From: Cellulophaga sp. F20128
Lineage (GTDB): Bacteria; Bacteroidota; Bacteroidia; Flavobacteriales; Flavobacteriaceae
Direction of reading: 5' to 3'
NCBI RefSeq assembly: GCF_023015805.1
Contig: NZ_JALKBA010000010.1
Location: forward strand, 1 to 64,000
DNA: 64,000 nucleotides
The first letter of the stretch is position 1. The number at the start of each line of letters is the position of its first letter. Shown piece after piece: positions 25,376 through 34,290 of the stretch. The notes under the pieces were generated by a model. It ran no database searches. It was not told the DNA's origin and was given only the letters and a program-made list of their open reading frames with translations. The translations under genes were made by a program, and so were the position numbers.

Positions 25376-27232
25376 ATGAACAAAAATTTTATTGGTTTAT
25401 GTGCAGCTGCAATGGCGTGCACTAGTGTTATGGCACAAGAACAAGCTACAATTCAACAATTAGACGAAGTTGTGGTTAGTGATTCTCGTTTTGCCCTAAA
25501 AAGGGAGAACTCTGGTAAGACAGTACTAAAAATTACAGCAGAAGAATTAGAAAGAAGTCAAGGCAAAACAGTAGCCGAAATCATTAATGCAAAAAGTGGC
25601 TTTTCAATAGCAGGTACTACCAGCAGAGAAGGTGCTGTATTAGGGGTGTATGCCCGTGGTGGTAGAGGAAGGCAGGTGTTAATTGTTATTGATGGTGTGC
25701 GTGTGTCAGACCCATCATCAGTGGGTCAAGAGTACGATTTAAGATTGCTTTCAGTAGCAAGTATAGCATCTATTGAAATTATTAAAGGAGCCGCAAGTAC
25801 GCTTTACGGAACAAATGCAGCAACTGCCGTGATTAGTATTACAACTAAAACGGCTTCCAAAGCGAGCATCTCTGCTAATTTTCAGTCTAGTGTAGGTACC
25901 AACCAAACCGTAGAAGCTCAAAATTATGATGTAAACGATTTTGCGAATAGCGCTTTAATAAGTGGTACTGTGACTAAGTTTACCTATACATTGGGTTTTT
26001 CAAATAGATATTCCAATGGGTTGTCTGCTTTAGTTACACCGGCTAATGAAAAAGATGATTTTTCAAACTATAGTACCAATGTAAACTTAGGCTATGCTTT
26101 TTCTGATAAATTTTCGGTTAATGTTTATGGTAATCAAACCAAAAACAATGGTGCGTATGATGAGTCTTTTGGAATGATAGATGCGCCCTACGAGTTTATC
26201 AGTGAACAAAAAAGAGCAGGCTTGTCATCTATTTTCACTTATACTAATGGATCAATTGTATTAAATGGAGCATTTAGTGAGTATAGTTCAGAAAATATAT
26301 CAGCCTTTCCAAGTGCTTACGAGGGAAAAAATAGTGTAGTTGATGTTTATAATAAATACAATTTTAACAATGCTTTTTATACTATTTTGGGAGTGAATTA
26401 TATTCATGACGAAACAGAATATGTGGCTACACAAGATTTTTCTATTGTAGATCCTTACGCTAATGTTGTCTATGTTTCTGATTTTGGATTGAATCTAAAT
26501 GTAGGGGCTCGTTTTAACAATCACTCTGAGTATGGATCTCATTTTGTATATAATTTTAATCCCTCTTTTACTTTGAAAAATGATAATGGGTATGTGAAAT
26601 TGTTAGGGTCTTATGCTACTTCTTATATTACTCCAAGCTTAAATCAATTGTTTGGTAATTTTGGTGCCAATCCGGATTTAAACCCTGAAGAAGACCTTAC
26701 CGTAGAAGGTGGATTGGAGTATGTAACAAATGATAAATTACGAGTAAGTGCTTTATACTTTAATAGAAAAGAAGAGAATTTTGTTTTTTATGGCGCAACT
26801 GGCTATGATAATGCAGCCAATACAGTACACGCTAAGGGGGTAGAAATAGAGTTAGATTATACACCAATAGCAGCGCTTAATTTTGGTGCTAACTATACAT
26901 TTACAGAAAGAGAAGGAGATAGTGGTATTCGTTTACCCAAACATAAGGTAAATGGATATGCCAATTATAATTTTTCTGATAAAACAAATGCATCTTTAAA
27001 CTACGCCATGGTTGGTAATAGATCAGATTCTGATTTTGCTACCTTTCCAGCTACAGATGTCAACTTGCACGCATATACATTATTAGATTTTTACTTTGCA
27101 CATAAACTTATTGCTAATAAGTTGACTGTTTTTGTGAATGCAAGCAATTTATTGAATGAAAAATATACAGAAATTTTAGGATTTACAACAAAAGGAAGAA
27201 ACTTTAGATTGGGTTTAAATCTAAGTTTATAA
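25376..27232 (+). CDS. btuB: TonB-dependent corrinoid receptor (BtuB-like)
   Basis: An outer-membrane TonB-dependent receptor of about 618 residues from the ATG at 25376, which gives a proper signal peptide (MNKNFIGLCAAAMACTSVMAQ). A GTG at 25313 would add 21 residues without signal character and is rejected. After the signal come a TonB-box-like DEVVVSDSRF, the plug domain (GKTVAEIINAKSGFSIAG, GRGRQVLIVIDGVRVSDPSS, IEIIKGAASTLYGTNA) and the beta-barrel with a C-terminal aromatic-rich end. The cobalamin riboswitch in its leader and the divergent ABC operon make corrinoid import the likely role. Confidence 0.93.
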   Translation: MNKNFIGLCAAAMACTSVMAQEQATIQQLDEVVVSDSRFALKRENSGKTVLKITAEELERSQGKTVAEIINAKSGFSIAGTTSREGAVLGVYARGGRGRQVLIVIDGVRVSDPSSVGQEYDLRLLSVASIASIEIIKGAASTLYGTNAATAVISITTKTASKASISANFQSSVGTNQTVEAQNYDVNDFANSALISGTVTKFTYTLGFSNRYSNGLSALVTPANEKDDFSNYSTNVNLGYAFSDKFSVNVYGNQTKNNGAYDESFGMIDAPYEFISEQKRAGLSSIFTYTNGSIVLNGAFSEYSSENISAFPSAYEGKNSVVDVYNKYNFNNAFYTILGVNYIHDETEYVATQDFSIVDPYANVVYVSDFGLNLNVGARFNNHSEYGSHFVYNFNPSFTLKNDNGYVKLLGSYATSYITPSLNQLFGNFGANPDLNPEEDLTVEGGLEYVTNDKLRVSALYFNRKEENFVFYGATGYDNAANTVHAKGVEIELDYTPIAALNFGANYTFTEREGDSGIRLPKHKVNGYANYNFSDKTNASLNYAMVGNRSDSDFATFPATDVNLHAYTLLDFYFAHKLIANKLTVFVNASNLLNEKYTEILGFTTKGRNFRLGLNLSL

Positions 27233-27279
27233 GACTACAAGTCGTTGTTAAAAATAATGATACCTACTTGTTATGTATA

Positions 27280-27322
27280 AAAAAAAAAGGGAGCGCTAAC
27301 TTATTAGCACTCCCTTTTTTTT
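27280..27322. terminator. Bidirectional terminator
   Basis: AAAAAGGGAG-CTAA pairs with TTAG-CTCCCTTTTT (one internal mismatch), with A and T runs outside. It separates the receptor gene from the convergent S41 peptidase gene. Confidence 0.88.
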
Positions 27323-27334
27323 GATCAAATTATT

Positions 27335-28843
27335 TTACTGCTCCCAGGGCTTAATATCATTGGGCATAATATACATTTCATTACTAAATTTAGGTGTTTT
27401 TACACCGGCTTCTATGGCGGTCGCATTTTTATCTGCAAGCAAATTAAATTTACTAGAGGTACCCAATATATCATCTAAGGTGGCACGTAATAATGGTTCA
27501 TCCGAATCACCAAAAGCTTTAATTCCTTTGTAATAATGCCATTCTATTACCTCAGTCTTAGGAGTAAAACCGTCATTGTAGTCATTTTCATCATTGGTGT
27601 TAAATATTTGAAAAACAATAGGCTGCATCCCTATAGTGTGTTTTGTGCTTCTATTGTCTGCATTTGTGTACGGATTGTCGGTGCCAATATTTGGAGCATC
27701 AACTACGGTAATAGAACCTTCGTTCTTACCTACGGTAGTTTCTCCAATGGTAGTTACCGGCATATAAGGTCTTAATCCGTTAATAATCATTTCACTTGCC
27801 GAAGCCGTTTTTCCAGTAGTAATAACATACAATTTGGTAATATCACTTAGTCTATTCATCGCTGTTGTACCGTCATAATCTCCTGTAGCTTTGTTGTATA
27901 AATAGACTTCATCAAAAAATGGATATAAAGACCCGTTTGAAGCATTACGCTTTGAATTATAAGTTAGTTTTGCAAAAATAGCGGCATTACTTTCTGCTGG
28001 GGCACCTCCATCTATCATACTTGCTAGCAAGGCCGATGTTAGTACTGAACCTCCTCCGTTATACCTAAAATCTAAAATAAGCTCGTCTATTCCTGCCGCT
28101 TTAAATTCGCCAAAAACATCGTTTAATTCCCCGTTATAGGTGCCGCGAAAACCATTGTATACCAAATAGCCAATTTTTTTCCCACCTTCTTCAATAACGC
28201 TTGTAAAATGTACCGGGTTTTCAGATATCGTTGCCGCCGTAATAGATTTTTCTGTCGTTTGTGTAATGGTATTGTCTTCAGAGACGGTTGCAAAACCTAA
28301 GCTTATGTTTTCTTCTGTATACAGATTGTTGATTAACAGATAGTTTTCTGTAGTTAATATTGTTCCGTCAATCTTAGAAATAATATCGCCTCTTTTAATT
28401 CCAGCAATTGCAGCTGGAGAATCAGGAGTAGTATATGCAACTACCTGAACAACGTTAGTGGTACCACTCACTTGTACAAATGGTCCTCGTGTTATACCAT
28501 AGGATTTGCTAATCCCGTTGAAGCTATTTAATTGCTCAGCAACATCGTCTATATACCAAGAAAAATCGTCCTTACTGCTGTATACAAGTGCATCAAAAAG
28601 GTCTTCTGAGGAGTTGTAACTATTTAAATAGGTATTAAAACTATTAACATCATCATCCTTGGTATCCGCCAAAGCGTCTACATTTGGCTGCCAATAATAC
28701 CAATAGTTTAATCCGTCCCAGATAAATTTATTTACTTCGCTCTTCAATGCAACATCTCCAGAAGTATCACCATCGTCGTCATTCTTGTTGCAGGCAGATA
28801 AAAATAAAATCAGCCCAGATAAAAGATATACAGTTTTTTTCAT
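27335..28843 (-). CDS. S41 family C-terminal processing-like peptidase, lipoprotein
   Basis: A 502-residue lipoprotein (lipobox LSAC, Cys18, followed by an acidic linker). An N-terminal helical cap precedes a PDZ domain (TPDSPAAIAGIKRGDIISKIDG, about residues 133-160). The S41 protease domain has ELILDFRYNGGGSV and the likely catalytic Ser in TGKTASASEM, with a Lys in TVGKNEGS. Ser/Lys proteases of this type are common in Bacteroidota envelopes. It is divergent from an ECF sigma operon, with two perfect palindromes in the gap. Confidence 0.9.
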   Translation of the reverse strand: MKKTVYLLSGLILFLSACNKNDDDGDTSGDVALKSEVNKFIWDGLNYWYYWQPNVDALADTKDDDVNSFNTYLNSYNSSEDLFDALVYSSKDDFSWYIDDVAEQLNSFNGISKSYGITRGPFVQVSGTTNVVQVVAYTTPDSPAAIAGIKRGDIISKIDGTILTTENYLLINNLYTEENISLGFATVSEDNTITQTTEKSITAATISENPVHFTSVIEEGGKKIGYLVYNGFRGTYNGELNDVFGEFKAAGIDELILDFRYNGGGSVLTSALLASMIDGGAPAESNAAIFAKLTYNSKRNASNGSLYPFFDEVYLYNKATGDYDGTTAMNRLSDITKLYVITTGKTASASEMIINGLRPYMPVTTIGETTVGKNEGSITVVDAPNIGTDNPYTNADNRSTKHTIGMQPIVFQIFNTNDENDYNDGFTPKTEVIEWHYYKGIKAFGDSDEPLLRATLDDILGTSSKFNLLADKNATAIEAGVKTPKFSNEMYIMPNDIKPWEQ

Positions 28844-28878
28844 AGTATTTTTTTAATTTAGAACAGGTGTATAATTGG

Positions 28879-28918
28879 TAATTGCAATTATCATTCCATT
28901 TGTAAAGTAGCGCTACTT
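28879..28918. promoter_or_regulatory. Two perfect palindromes between the S41 peptidase and the ECF sigma gene
   Basis: TAATTGCAATTA (28879-28890, 12 bp) and AAGTAGCGCTACTT (28905-28918, 14 bp) are each fully self-complementary, with centres 27 bp apart. Both sit 35-75 bp upstream of the peptidase start. They could be operators; no matching regulator is known. Confidence 0.45.
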
Positions 28919-28999
28919 GTATATAGATATACGTAATTTAAGTTAAGTCGGTTTTTTAGTGTGAAAAATACTAACAACTTTAAGAATAAAAAATTATTT

Positions 29000-29024
29000 G
29001 TAACAAAATTCGTTATACTTCGTC
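29000..29024 (+). promoter_or_regulatory. Possible autoregulated ECF promoter
   Basis: GTAAC (29000-29004) and CGTC (29021-29024) with 16 bp between AAC and CGTC resemble the AAC/CGT pattern recognised by many ECF sigma factors. It lies 50 bp before the sigma gene. Confidence 0.4.
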
Positions 29025-29073
29025 TTGCTAATAGAACCCTTAGTATTGGGTTTTACAACAACCAAACTAAACA

Positions 29074-29583
29074 ATGAAACAAACAGAATTTCTTAATGTG
29101 GTCTTGCCTTTTAAGGACAAGCTTTTTAGGTTAGCAAAAAGGTTGCTTGTTTCCACAGAAGAAGCGGAAGATGCAACGCAAGAAATACTGTTGAAACTAT
29201 GGTCTAAAAATGATCGTATGAAGAGCTATGACAATGTGGAGGCGTTTGCTATGACCATGACCAAGAATTTTTGCTTAGACCGATTAAAATCGAAACAAGC
29301 AAGCAATTTAAAGTTGGTACATAGTAATTATACCGATACAAATGCGTCTTTACAAACACAAGTAGAAGTAAAGGATAGCGTGAGTTGGGTAGAAAAAATT
29401 ATGGAGAGTCTACCAGAGAATCAAAAGATGGCATTGCAATTGCGAGATATAGAGCAATATGATTTTGATGAAATAGGAAAATTACTAGAAATGACACCAG
29501 TTGCCGTACGAGTAGCGTTGTCAAGAGCTAGAAAAACAGTCAGAGAGAAATTAATGGAAAAACACAATTATGGAATTGCATAA
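29074..29583 (+). CDS. ECF-type RNA polymerase sigma factor
   Basis: A 169-residue sigma-70 factor with only regions 2 and 4. Region 2 is at about residues 10-75 (LFRLAKRLLVSTEEAEDATQEILLKLW). Region 4 is at about 110-160, with the helix-turn-helix DFDEIGKLLEMTPVAVRVALSRARKTVR. Its start is ATG at 29074. The downstream gene overlaps its end by 14 bp and encodes a membrane protein suited to be its anti-sigma. It probably responds to an envelope signal. Confidence 0.93.
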   Translation: MKQTEFLNVVLPFKDKLFRLAKRLLVSTEEAEDATQEILLKLWSKNDRMKSYDNVEAFAMTMTKNFCLDRLKSKQASNLKLVHSNYTDTNASLQTQVEVKDSVSWVEKIMESLPENQKMALQLRDIEQYDFDEIGKLLEMTPVAVRVALSRARKTVREKLMEKHNYGIA

Positions 29584-29989
29584 TATAGAAAAGTTATTAG
29601 AAAAGTATTTGGAAGCTACCACGACGGTTGCTGAAGAAGAAACATTACGCACTTATTTTTTAAAGGGAGATATAGCACCTCATTTAAAAGAATACACAAC
29701 TATGTTTCAGTATTTTTCTATGGCCAAAGAAGAACAGTTTACCAAGCAGGTACCATTAAAACCTAGAAAAAGTAATTACAAATGGTTATCCGTAGCAGCT
29801 GTAGCAGTTTTAGTATTTGGCATTTATTTTGGTAAGGATTACCAAGAGCAAAAACAAGCAGAATATGTTTTAAATGAAACAGAAAAAGCATTTCAACTTA
29901 TTGCTCAAAATTTAAATAAAGGAACAGAGAAGCTGGTGTACCTTGGAAAATTAGAAGAAACGACAAACAAAATTTACACGAACAATTAA
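29570..29989 (+). CDS. Single-pass membrane protein, candidate anti-sigma factor
   Basis: 139 residues. The N-terminal 70 residues are cytoplasmic and helical, starting IEKLLEKYLEATTTVAEEETLRTYF, a pattern often seen in Bacteroidota proteins encoded next to ECF factors. One membrane helix follows at about residues 71-88 (WLSVAAVAVLVFGIYFG), then a short periplasmic helix. It overlaps the sigma gene by 14 bp in another frame, so translation is coupled. The anti-sigma role is inferred from location and topology; no zinc motif (HxxxCxxC) is present. Confidence 0.75.
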   Translation: MELHNIEKLLEKYLEATTTVAEEETLRTYFLKGDIAPHLKEYTTMFQYFSMAKEEQFTKQVPLKPRKSNYKWLSVAAVAVLVFGIYFGKDYQEQKQAEYVLNETEKAFQLIAQNLNKGTEKLVYLGKLEETTNKIYTNN

Positions 29990-29998
29990 AATTAAATT

Positions 29999-30535
29999 AT
30001 GAAAAAAATAATAATGATAGCAGTTATAGCTGCATTGCCATTCTCAGGGTTTTCACAGTCTCTGTTTGATAAGTTTGAAGACTTAGATAATGTGACTTCC
30101 GTAGTCATTAATAAAAGTATGTTTAACCTGTTAACTAAAATTGATGTTGAAGTAGACGATAAAGAAACACAAGATTTTATTGACATTGCTAAAAGCACCA
30201 ACAGCTTAAAAGTGTTTATTACAGAAGATAAAGCCATAGGAGCAGATATGTATTCGGCGGTGAAGTCTTATTTAAAATCGGCATCTTTAGAAGAGTTAAT
30301 GCGTGTTAAGGACAAGCAAGCGAATATTAAGTTTTATATAAAAAATGGGAAAGATGCAGACCACGTAAGTGAGTTATTGATGTTTATTAGTGGTATTCAA
30401 GATGTAAATTTTGATAGCCGAAAAATAGAAACTGTATTGTTATCCATTACGGGTGATATTGACCTAAATAAGATAAGTTCATTTACTAAGAAAATGAATT
30501 TACCTGATGAATTAAATAAGGTTAACCAAAAATAA
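29999..30535 (+). CDS. DUF4252 secreted protein
   Basis: A 178-residue exported protein with signal peptide (MKKIIMIAVIAALPFSGFSQS). The mature part follows the DUF4252 pattern: LFDKFEDLDNVTSVVINKSMFNLL, then LKVFITEDKAIGADMYSAVKSYLK and the C-terminal DADHVSELLMFISGIQ. It is the third gene of the ECF operon, 9 bp after the membrane protein. DUF4252 proteins typically accompany ECF sigma genes in Flavobacteriia; their role is not established. Confidence 0.87.
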   Translation: MKKIIMIAVIAALPFSGFSQSLFDKFEDLDNVTSVVINKSMFNLLTKIDVEVDDKETQDFIDIAKSTNSLKVFITEDKAIGADMYSAVKSYLKSASLEELMRVKDKQANIKFYIKNGKDADHVSELLMFISGIQDVNFDSRKIETVLLSITGDIDLNKISSFTKKMNLPDELNKVNQK

Positions 30536-30602
30536 GAGTACTAAGGTAGCTCTGAAAAAGCTTTCTAATCTACTTTTTTAACAATTCTAAAAACCTATAA
30601 TA

Positions 30603-31148
30603 ATGAAAAATAACATTAAAAATATAGCGGTAGCCTTGCTTTTAGTTGTGTCTCTAGCCAGTTGTTCATCTAGCCAGAGTCTACAAGAGTACTACGTAGA
30701 TAGTAGCGAAAACTCTAATTTCTTATCTTTTGATATTCCTTCAAGTATTTTAAATATTGCAAGTGAAAATTTAACAGTTGAAGAGAAGAAAGCAGTGGAA
30801 TCCATAAAAAAATTAAATGTTTTGGCATTTAAAAAAACAGGAGAGAACAGTGCCTCTTACAATGCGGAGAAGCTTAAGGTGAATTCTATTTTAAACAATA
30901 AGAAGTTTACCCAATTAATGAAAATTAATTCAAAATTTGCCAAAGGCGTAGTGAAGTATATTGGTAATGAAGATGCTATAGATGAAGTTATAATTTACGG
31001 ACATACAGACAAGAAGGGTTTTGCTTTAATTCGTGTTATCGGCAATGATATGAATCCGGCACATTTGGGCCAATTAATTAGAGCTATGGAGAAATCGGAT
31101 ATCAATGAAGGGGCGCTCAAGGATCTTGGAAGTGTTTTTGGTCAATAA
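30603..31148 (+). CDS. DUF4252 lipoprotein
   Basis: A 181-residue second DUF4252 member in the same operon. The lipobox LASC gives Cys21 as the acylated residue, so unlike its neighbour it is membrane-anchored. It shares the VKKLNVLAFKK-type strand and the C-terminal LGQLIRAME helix with the family. The two copies may work as a soluble and anchored pair. The gene is followed by a strong terminator, ending the operon. Confidence 0.85.
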   Translation: MKNNIKNIAVALLLVVSLASCSSSQSLQEYYVDSSENSNFLSFDIPSSILNIASENLTVEEKKAVESIKKLNVLAFKKTGENSASYNAEKLKVNSILNNKKFTQLMKINSKFAKGVVKYIGNEDAIDEVIIYGHTDKKGFALIRVIGNDMNPAHLGQLIRAMEKSDINEGALKDLGSVFGQ

Positions 31149-31171
31149 ATAAAATAACAAGATTATAATGT

Positions 31172-31210
31172 AAACCCCACTTTTGAGCAATCAAGGGTGG
31201 GGTTTTCTTT
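31172..31210 (+). terminator. Terminator of the ECF operon
   Basis: AAACCCCAC (31172-31180) pairs with GTGGGGTTT (31197-31205), with an inner TTGA/TCAA helix, and is followed by TCTTT. Confidence 0.88.
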
Positions 31211-31287
31211 AAGAAAAAAACGCAATAATTTCATATCATCAAATTGTTTTATCTTGTAGGCAACATTAACTAAAAATAAACAATATT

Positions 31288-32139
31288 ATGACCTTACAAG
31301 ACGCTGTAGACACAGCCGCTACAAGTACAGATTTTATGGGTAACCTAAATTGGGAAGGAGCCATGAGTTATATTGAGACTTATGGATTTCCTGTTTTAAA
31401 GGCAATTTTAATTTTCATCATTGGTTCCTGGGTTATTAAAAAGATTGTTGGGGCATCCAGAAAAATGATGGCCAAAAGTAATTATGACGAGTCGCTACAA
31501 AAATTTTTAATGAATCTGGTTGGGTGGGCACTCAAAATCTTTTTAGTAATTACTGTTATTGGAGCTTTAGGAGTAGAAACAACAAGTTTTGCTGCTGTAA
31601 TAGCTGCAGCTGGTTTAGCAATTGGTTTGTCGTTACAGGGCTCTTTGGGGAATTTTGCGGGAGGCGTTTTAATTATGATTTTTAAACCCTATAAAATTGG
31701 AGATTTAATTGAAGCCCAAGGTGTTTTGGGACAAGTAAAAGAGATTGAAATTTTTACAACCAAATTAATTACTCCTCAAAATAAATTGGCTATTGTGCCA
31801 AATGGAGCAATGTCTAATGGGAATATCATTAATTATACTGCTGAAGGTAAAATTCGTGTGGACACTACGGTAGGGATTGGTTATGGTGAAGATTTACAAA
31901 AAGCTAAAATAGTATTGTTAGAGGTTTTAACTGCTAACCCTAAGGTTTTACAGGATCCTGTACCCTCTGTAAATGTATCAGAATTGGCAGATAGTTCTGT
32001 TAATTTGGTTGTACGCCCATTTTGTAAACCGGAAGATTATTGGGACGTATTTTTTGCGACCATAGAAGGTAGTAAAATAGCGTTAGACAAGGCAGGTATT
32101 GAAATTCCTTACCCACATGAGGTGCAAATAAATAAGTAA
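31288..32139 (+). CDS. Small-conductance mechanosensitive channel (MscS family)
   Basis: A 283-residue channel that opens under membrane tension and protects against osmotic downshock. Three membrane helices cover about residues 25-125. The pore helix is glycine/alanine-rich (AAVIAAAGLAIGLSLQGSLGNFAGGVLIMIFKP), the signature of MscS TM3. The beta domain has IEIFTTKLITPQNKLAIVPNG, and an alpha/beta vestibule and C-terminal strand follow. Length is as in E. coli MscS (286). Confidence 0.95.
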   Translation: MTLQDAVDTAATSTDFMGNLNWEGAMSYIETYGFPVLKAILIFIIGSWVIKKIVGASRKMMAKSNYDESLQKFLMNLVGWALKIFLVITVIGALGVETTSFAAVIAAAGLAIGLSLQGSLGNFAGGVLIMIFKPYKIGDLIEAQGVLGQVKEIEIFTTKLITPQNKLAIVPNGAMSNGNIINYTAEGKIRVDTTVGIGYGEDLQKAKIVLLEVLTANPKVLQDPVPSVNVSELADSSVNLVVRPFCKPEDYWDVFFATIEGSKIALDKAGIEIPYPHEVQINK

Positions 32140-32153
32140 TACAACGCTAACCT

Positions 32154-32186
32154 AAAAAAAGACCGCTAACTAGCGGTCTTTTTTAT
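32154..32186. terminator. Bidirectional terminator
   Basis: AAAAAAAGACCGCTA pairs with TAGCGGTCTTTTTT around AC. It sits between the convergent mscS-type gene and purB. Confidence 0.92.
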
Positions 32187-32217
32187 GTTTTTAACTTCTA
32201 CAATTGTAAAAGGTGTA

Positions 32218-33561
32218 TTAGATACCTGTATAATTGCTTGGGGTTATCGCTTTTAATTCTGTTTTAATAGCATCAGAAACCTCCAAAGTGTTTATAAAAT
32301 TAGCAATAGATTGTTGGTTTATTTTTTCGTTGGTTCTCGTTAGTCCTTTTAAGGCTTCGTAAGGGTTAGGGTATGCCTCACGTCTTAAAATTGTTTGTAT
32401 AGCTTCTGCTACTACTGCCCAATTATTTTCTAAATCCTGCTCAAACTTTTCTTTGTTGAGCAATAATTTATTCAATCCTTTTAAGGTAGATCCAAAAGCA
32501 ATTACAGTATGTGCAAAAGGTACGCCAGCATTTCTTAATACTGTACTGTCTGTTAAATCTCTTTGCAATCTAGAAACCGGTAATTTGGCAGATAAATGCT
32601 CAAAAATAGCATTGGCTATCCCTAAGTTTCCTTCTGAATTTTCAAAATCTATCGGGTTTACCTTATGTGGCATAGCCGAAGATCCTACCTCTCCTGCCTT
32701 AATTTTTTGTTTAAAATAATCCATAGAAACATAGGTCCAGAAATCCCTATTTAAATCTATGAGTATGGTATTGATGCGTTTTACATTGTCAAATAAGGCA
32801 GCCATATGGTCATAGTGCTCTATTTGTGTTGTAGGAAATGAATGTTGTAAATCTAATTTTTCTTGTACAAAATTTTGTCCAAAGGCTCTCCAATCTATAG
32901 ACGGGTAGGCCACTTTATGTGCATTGAAATTTCCGGTAGCTCCACCAAATTTTGCAGCGCTAGGAATGTCATTTAATAAATTAAATTGCTCTTTAAGACG
33001 GGTTGCATAAACAGCGATCTCTTTACCCAAACGGGTAGGAGAGGCAGGTTGCCCGTGGGTTCTAGCCAGCATCGGAATTTCAGCCCATTCTACAACTAAT
33101 TCTTCAAGCTTCTCTAATACATCAAAATACATAGGTACATACACTTCATTCATAGCTTCCTTTATAGAAAGCGGAATAGCAGTATTGTTAATATCTTGTG
33201 AGGTTAATCCGAAGTGAATAAATTCTTTGTATTTTTCTAAACCAAGTTTGTCAAATTCCTTCTTAATAAAGTATTCAACAGCTTTTACATCGTGGTTTGT
33301 TACTTTTTCAATCTCTTTAATGGCTATTGCATCTTCCGTAGAAAAATTAGTATAAATAGACCGTAAACTTTCAAACAAAGCCGAATCAAAAGATTCCAAT
33401 TGCGGCAAGGGAATCTCGCAAAGCGCAATAAAGTATTCAATTTCTACCCGAACTCTGTATTTTATTAATGCTTCTTCAGAAAAAAAAGGAGCTAAGGCTT
33501 CTACTTTGTTTCTGTATCTTCCGTCTATAGGAGAAATGGCATTTAATTGATTTAAAGACAT
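32218..33561 (-). CDS. purB: Adenylosuccinate lyase
   Basis: Catalyses two steps of purine synthesis: SAICAR to AICAR and adenylosuccinate to AMP, releasing fumarate. The 447 residues belong to the long PurB group like E. coli (456). Motifs include ISPIDGRYR near the N-terminus, TSQDINNTA near residue 125, ARTHGQPASPTRLGKE near residue 170 and the signature GSSAMPHKVNPIDFENSEGN near residue 296, with the catalytic Ser loop. It is monocistronic. Confidence 0.97.
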   Translation of the reverse strand: MSLNQLNAISPIDGRYRNKVEALAPFFSEEALIKYRVRVEIEYFIALCEIPLPQLESFDSALFESLRSIYTNFSTEDAIAIKEIEKVTNHDVKAVEYFIKKEFDKLGLEKYKEFIHFGLTSQDINNTAIPLSIKEAMNEVYVPMYFDVLEKLEELVVEWAEIPMLARTHGQPASPTRLGKEIAVYATRLKEQFNLLNDIPSAAKFGGATGNFNAHKVAYPSIDWRAFGQNFVQEKLDLQHSFPTTQIEHYDHMAALFDNVKRINTILIDLNRDFWTYVSMDYFKQKIKAGEVGSSAMPHKVNPIDFENSEGNLGIANAIFEHLSAKLPVSRLQRDLTDSTVLRNAGVPFAHTVIAFGSTLKGLNKLLLNKEKFEQDLENNWAVVAEAIQTILRREAYPNPYEALKGLTRTNEKINQQSIANFINTLEVSDAIKTELKAITPSNYTGI

Positions 33562-33589
33562 CTGTTTTTGTATTGATTTTTAAAAGCTG

Positions 33590-33597
33590 CAAAGATA
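33590..33597 (-). promoter_or_regulatory. -7 element of purB
   Basis: Reads TATCTTTG on the minus strand, 29 bp before the purB start codon. Confidence 0.6.
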
Positions 33598-33694
33598 GTC
33601 AAAAGTTAAACTTTGTTTAAGCGTTTCTTAGTTTATCTATCGTTTAAATCGTATTATAACTGAGAATAAAGTTGAAAATTATAGTATGGCACTA

Positions 33695-34255
33695 TTATAA
33701 TTTAGCCAATGTCATTCTGGCTCTGGCTTTATATGCAGCGGTTCCTGTAGCATAGTTCTGTTCCAATATTATTCGTAGTTCTGGATGTATCCAAGGGAAT
33801 GTTCTTCCCAATAGTAATAAACTGGTCATTGAATACGCTTGTGCCGCCACCTTATGGTCGCCAATAAGCCAATCAAAACAGGCCGTTGTAATATCTTCCA
33901 AATGCTGTTTTTTTACTACAGATTGAATAATGTTCTCTTGTTTCGCGTAGTATTGAAGAATAAGTATTTCGCAAATTTTTGCATTGGGCCTAATACTAGA
34001 CTCTAAAGTTAATGTATGCAGACCTTTGGTGAAATCATTTAGGACCGGGAATAATATAGTTATGTCTTGTTTTACTGTAAATTCCATCACCCAAGCAGCC
34101 TTACAAGAAATAGGATCTTTTACCTTAAAAACTAATTCCAATAACAGTGGCATTAACAGGGGTTGATCTAAAATTAGGTCGGAGATTTCCTGTCTTTTCT
34201 CTCTAGAGTGATTTACGCCACTTACAAGCCGTTCGTATAATGCTGATTTCGTCAC
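33695..34255 (-). CDS. Helical hypothetical protein (HEAT-like)
   Basis: A 186-residue protein starting with GTG at 34255; no in-frame ATG precedes the conserved-looking N-terminus. It is almost wholly alpha-helical with leucine-rich repeats of helix pairs (LLMPLLLELVFKVKDPISCKAAWVMEF), suggesting a HEAT or armadillo-like fold. It has no signal peptide. It lies upstream of purB on the same strand with a 133-bp gap. No activity is recognised. Confidence 0.7.
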   Translation of the reverse strand: MTKSALYERLVSGVNHSREKRQEISDLILDQPLLMPLLLELVFKVKDPISCKAAWVMEFTVKQDITILFPVLNDFTKGLHTLTLESSIRPNAKICEILILQYYAKQENIIQSVVKKQHLEDITTACFDWLIGDHKVAAQAYSMTSLLLLGRTFPWIHPELRIILEQNYATGTAAYKARARMTLAKL

Positions 34256-34290
34256 AAAAATTTGTATTTTGCAGTTGTAAATTTAGAACG

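Noticed and set aside
33695-34255. Naming the helical protein upstream of purB as an adenylosuccinate lyase
   Set aside because: It has no lyase motif and lies only near purB; the name would come from position alone.
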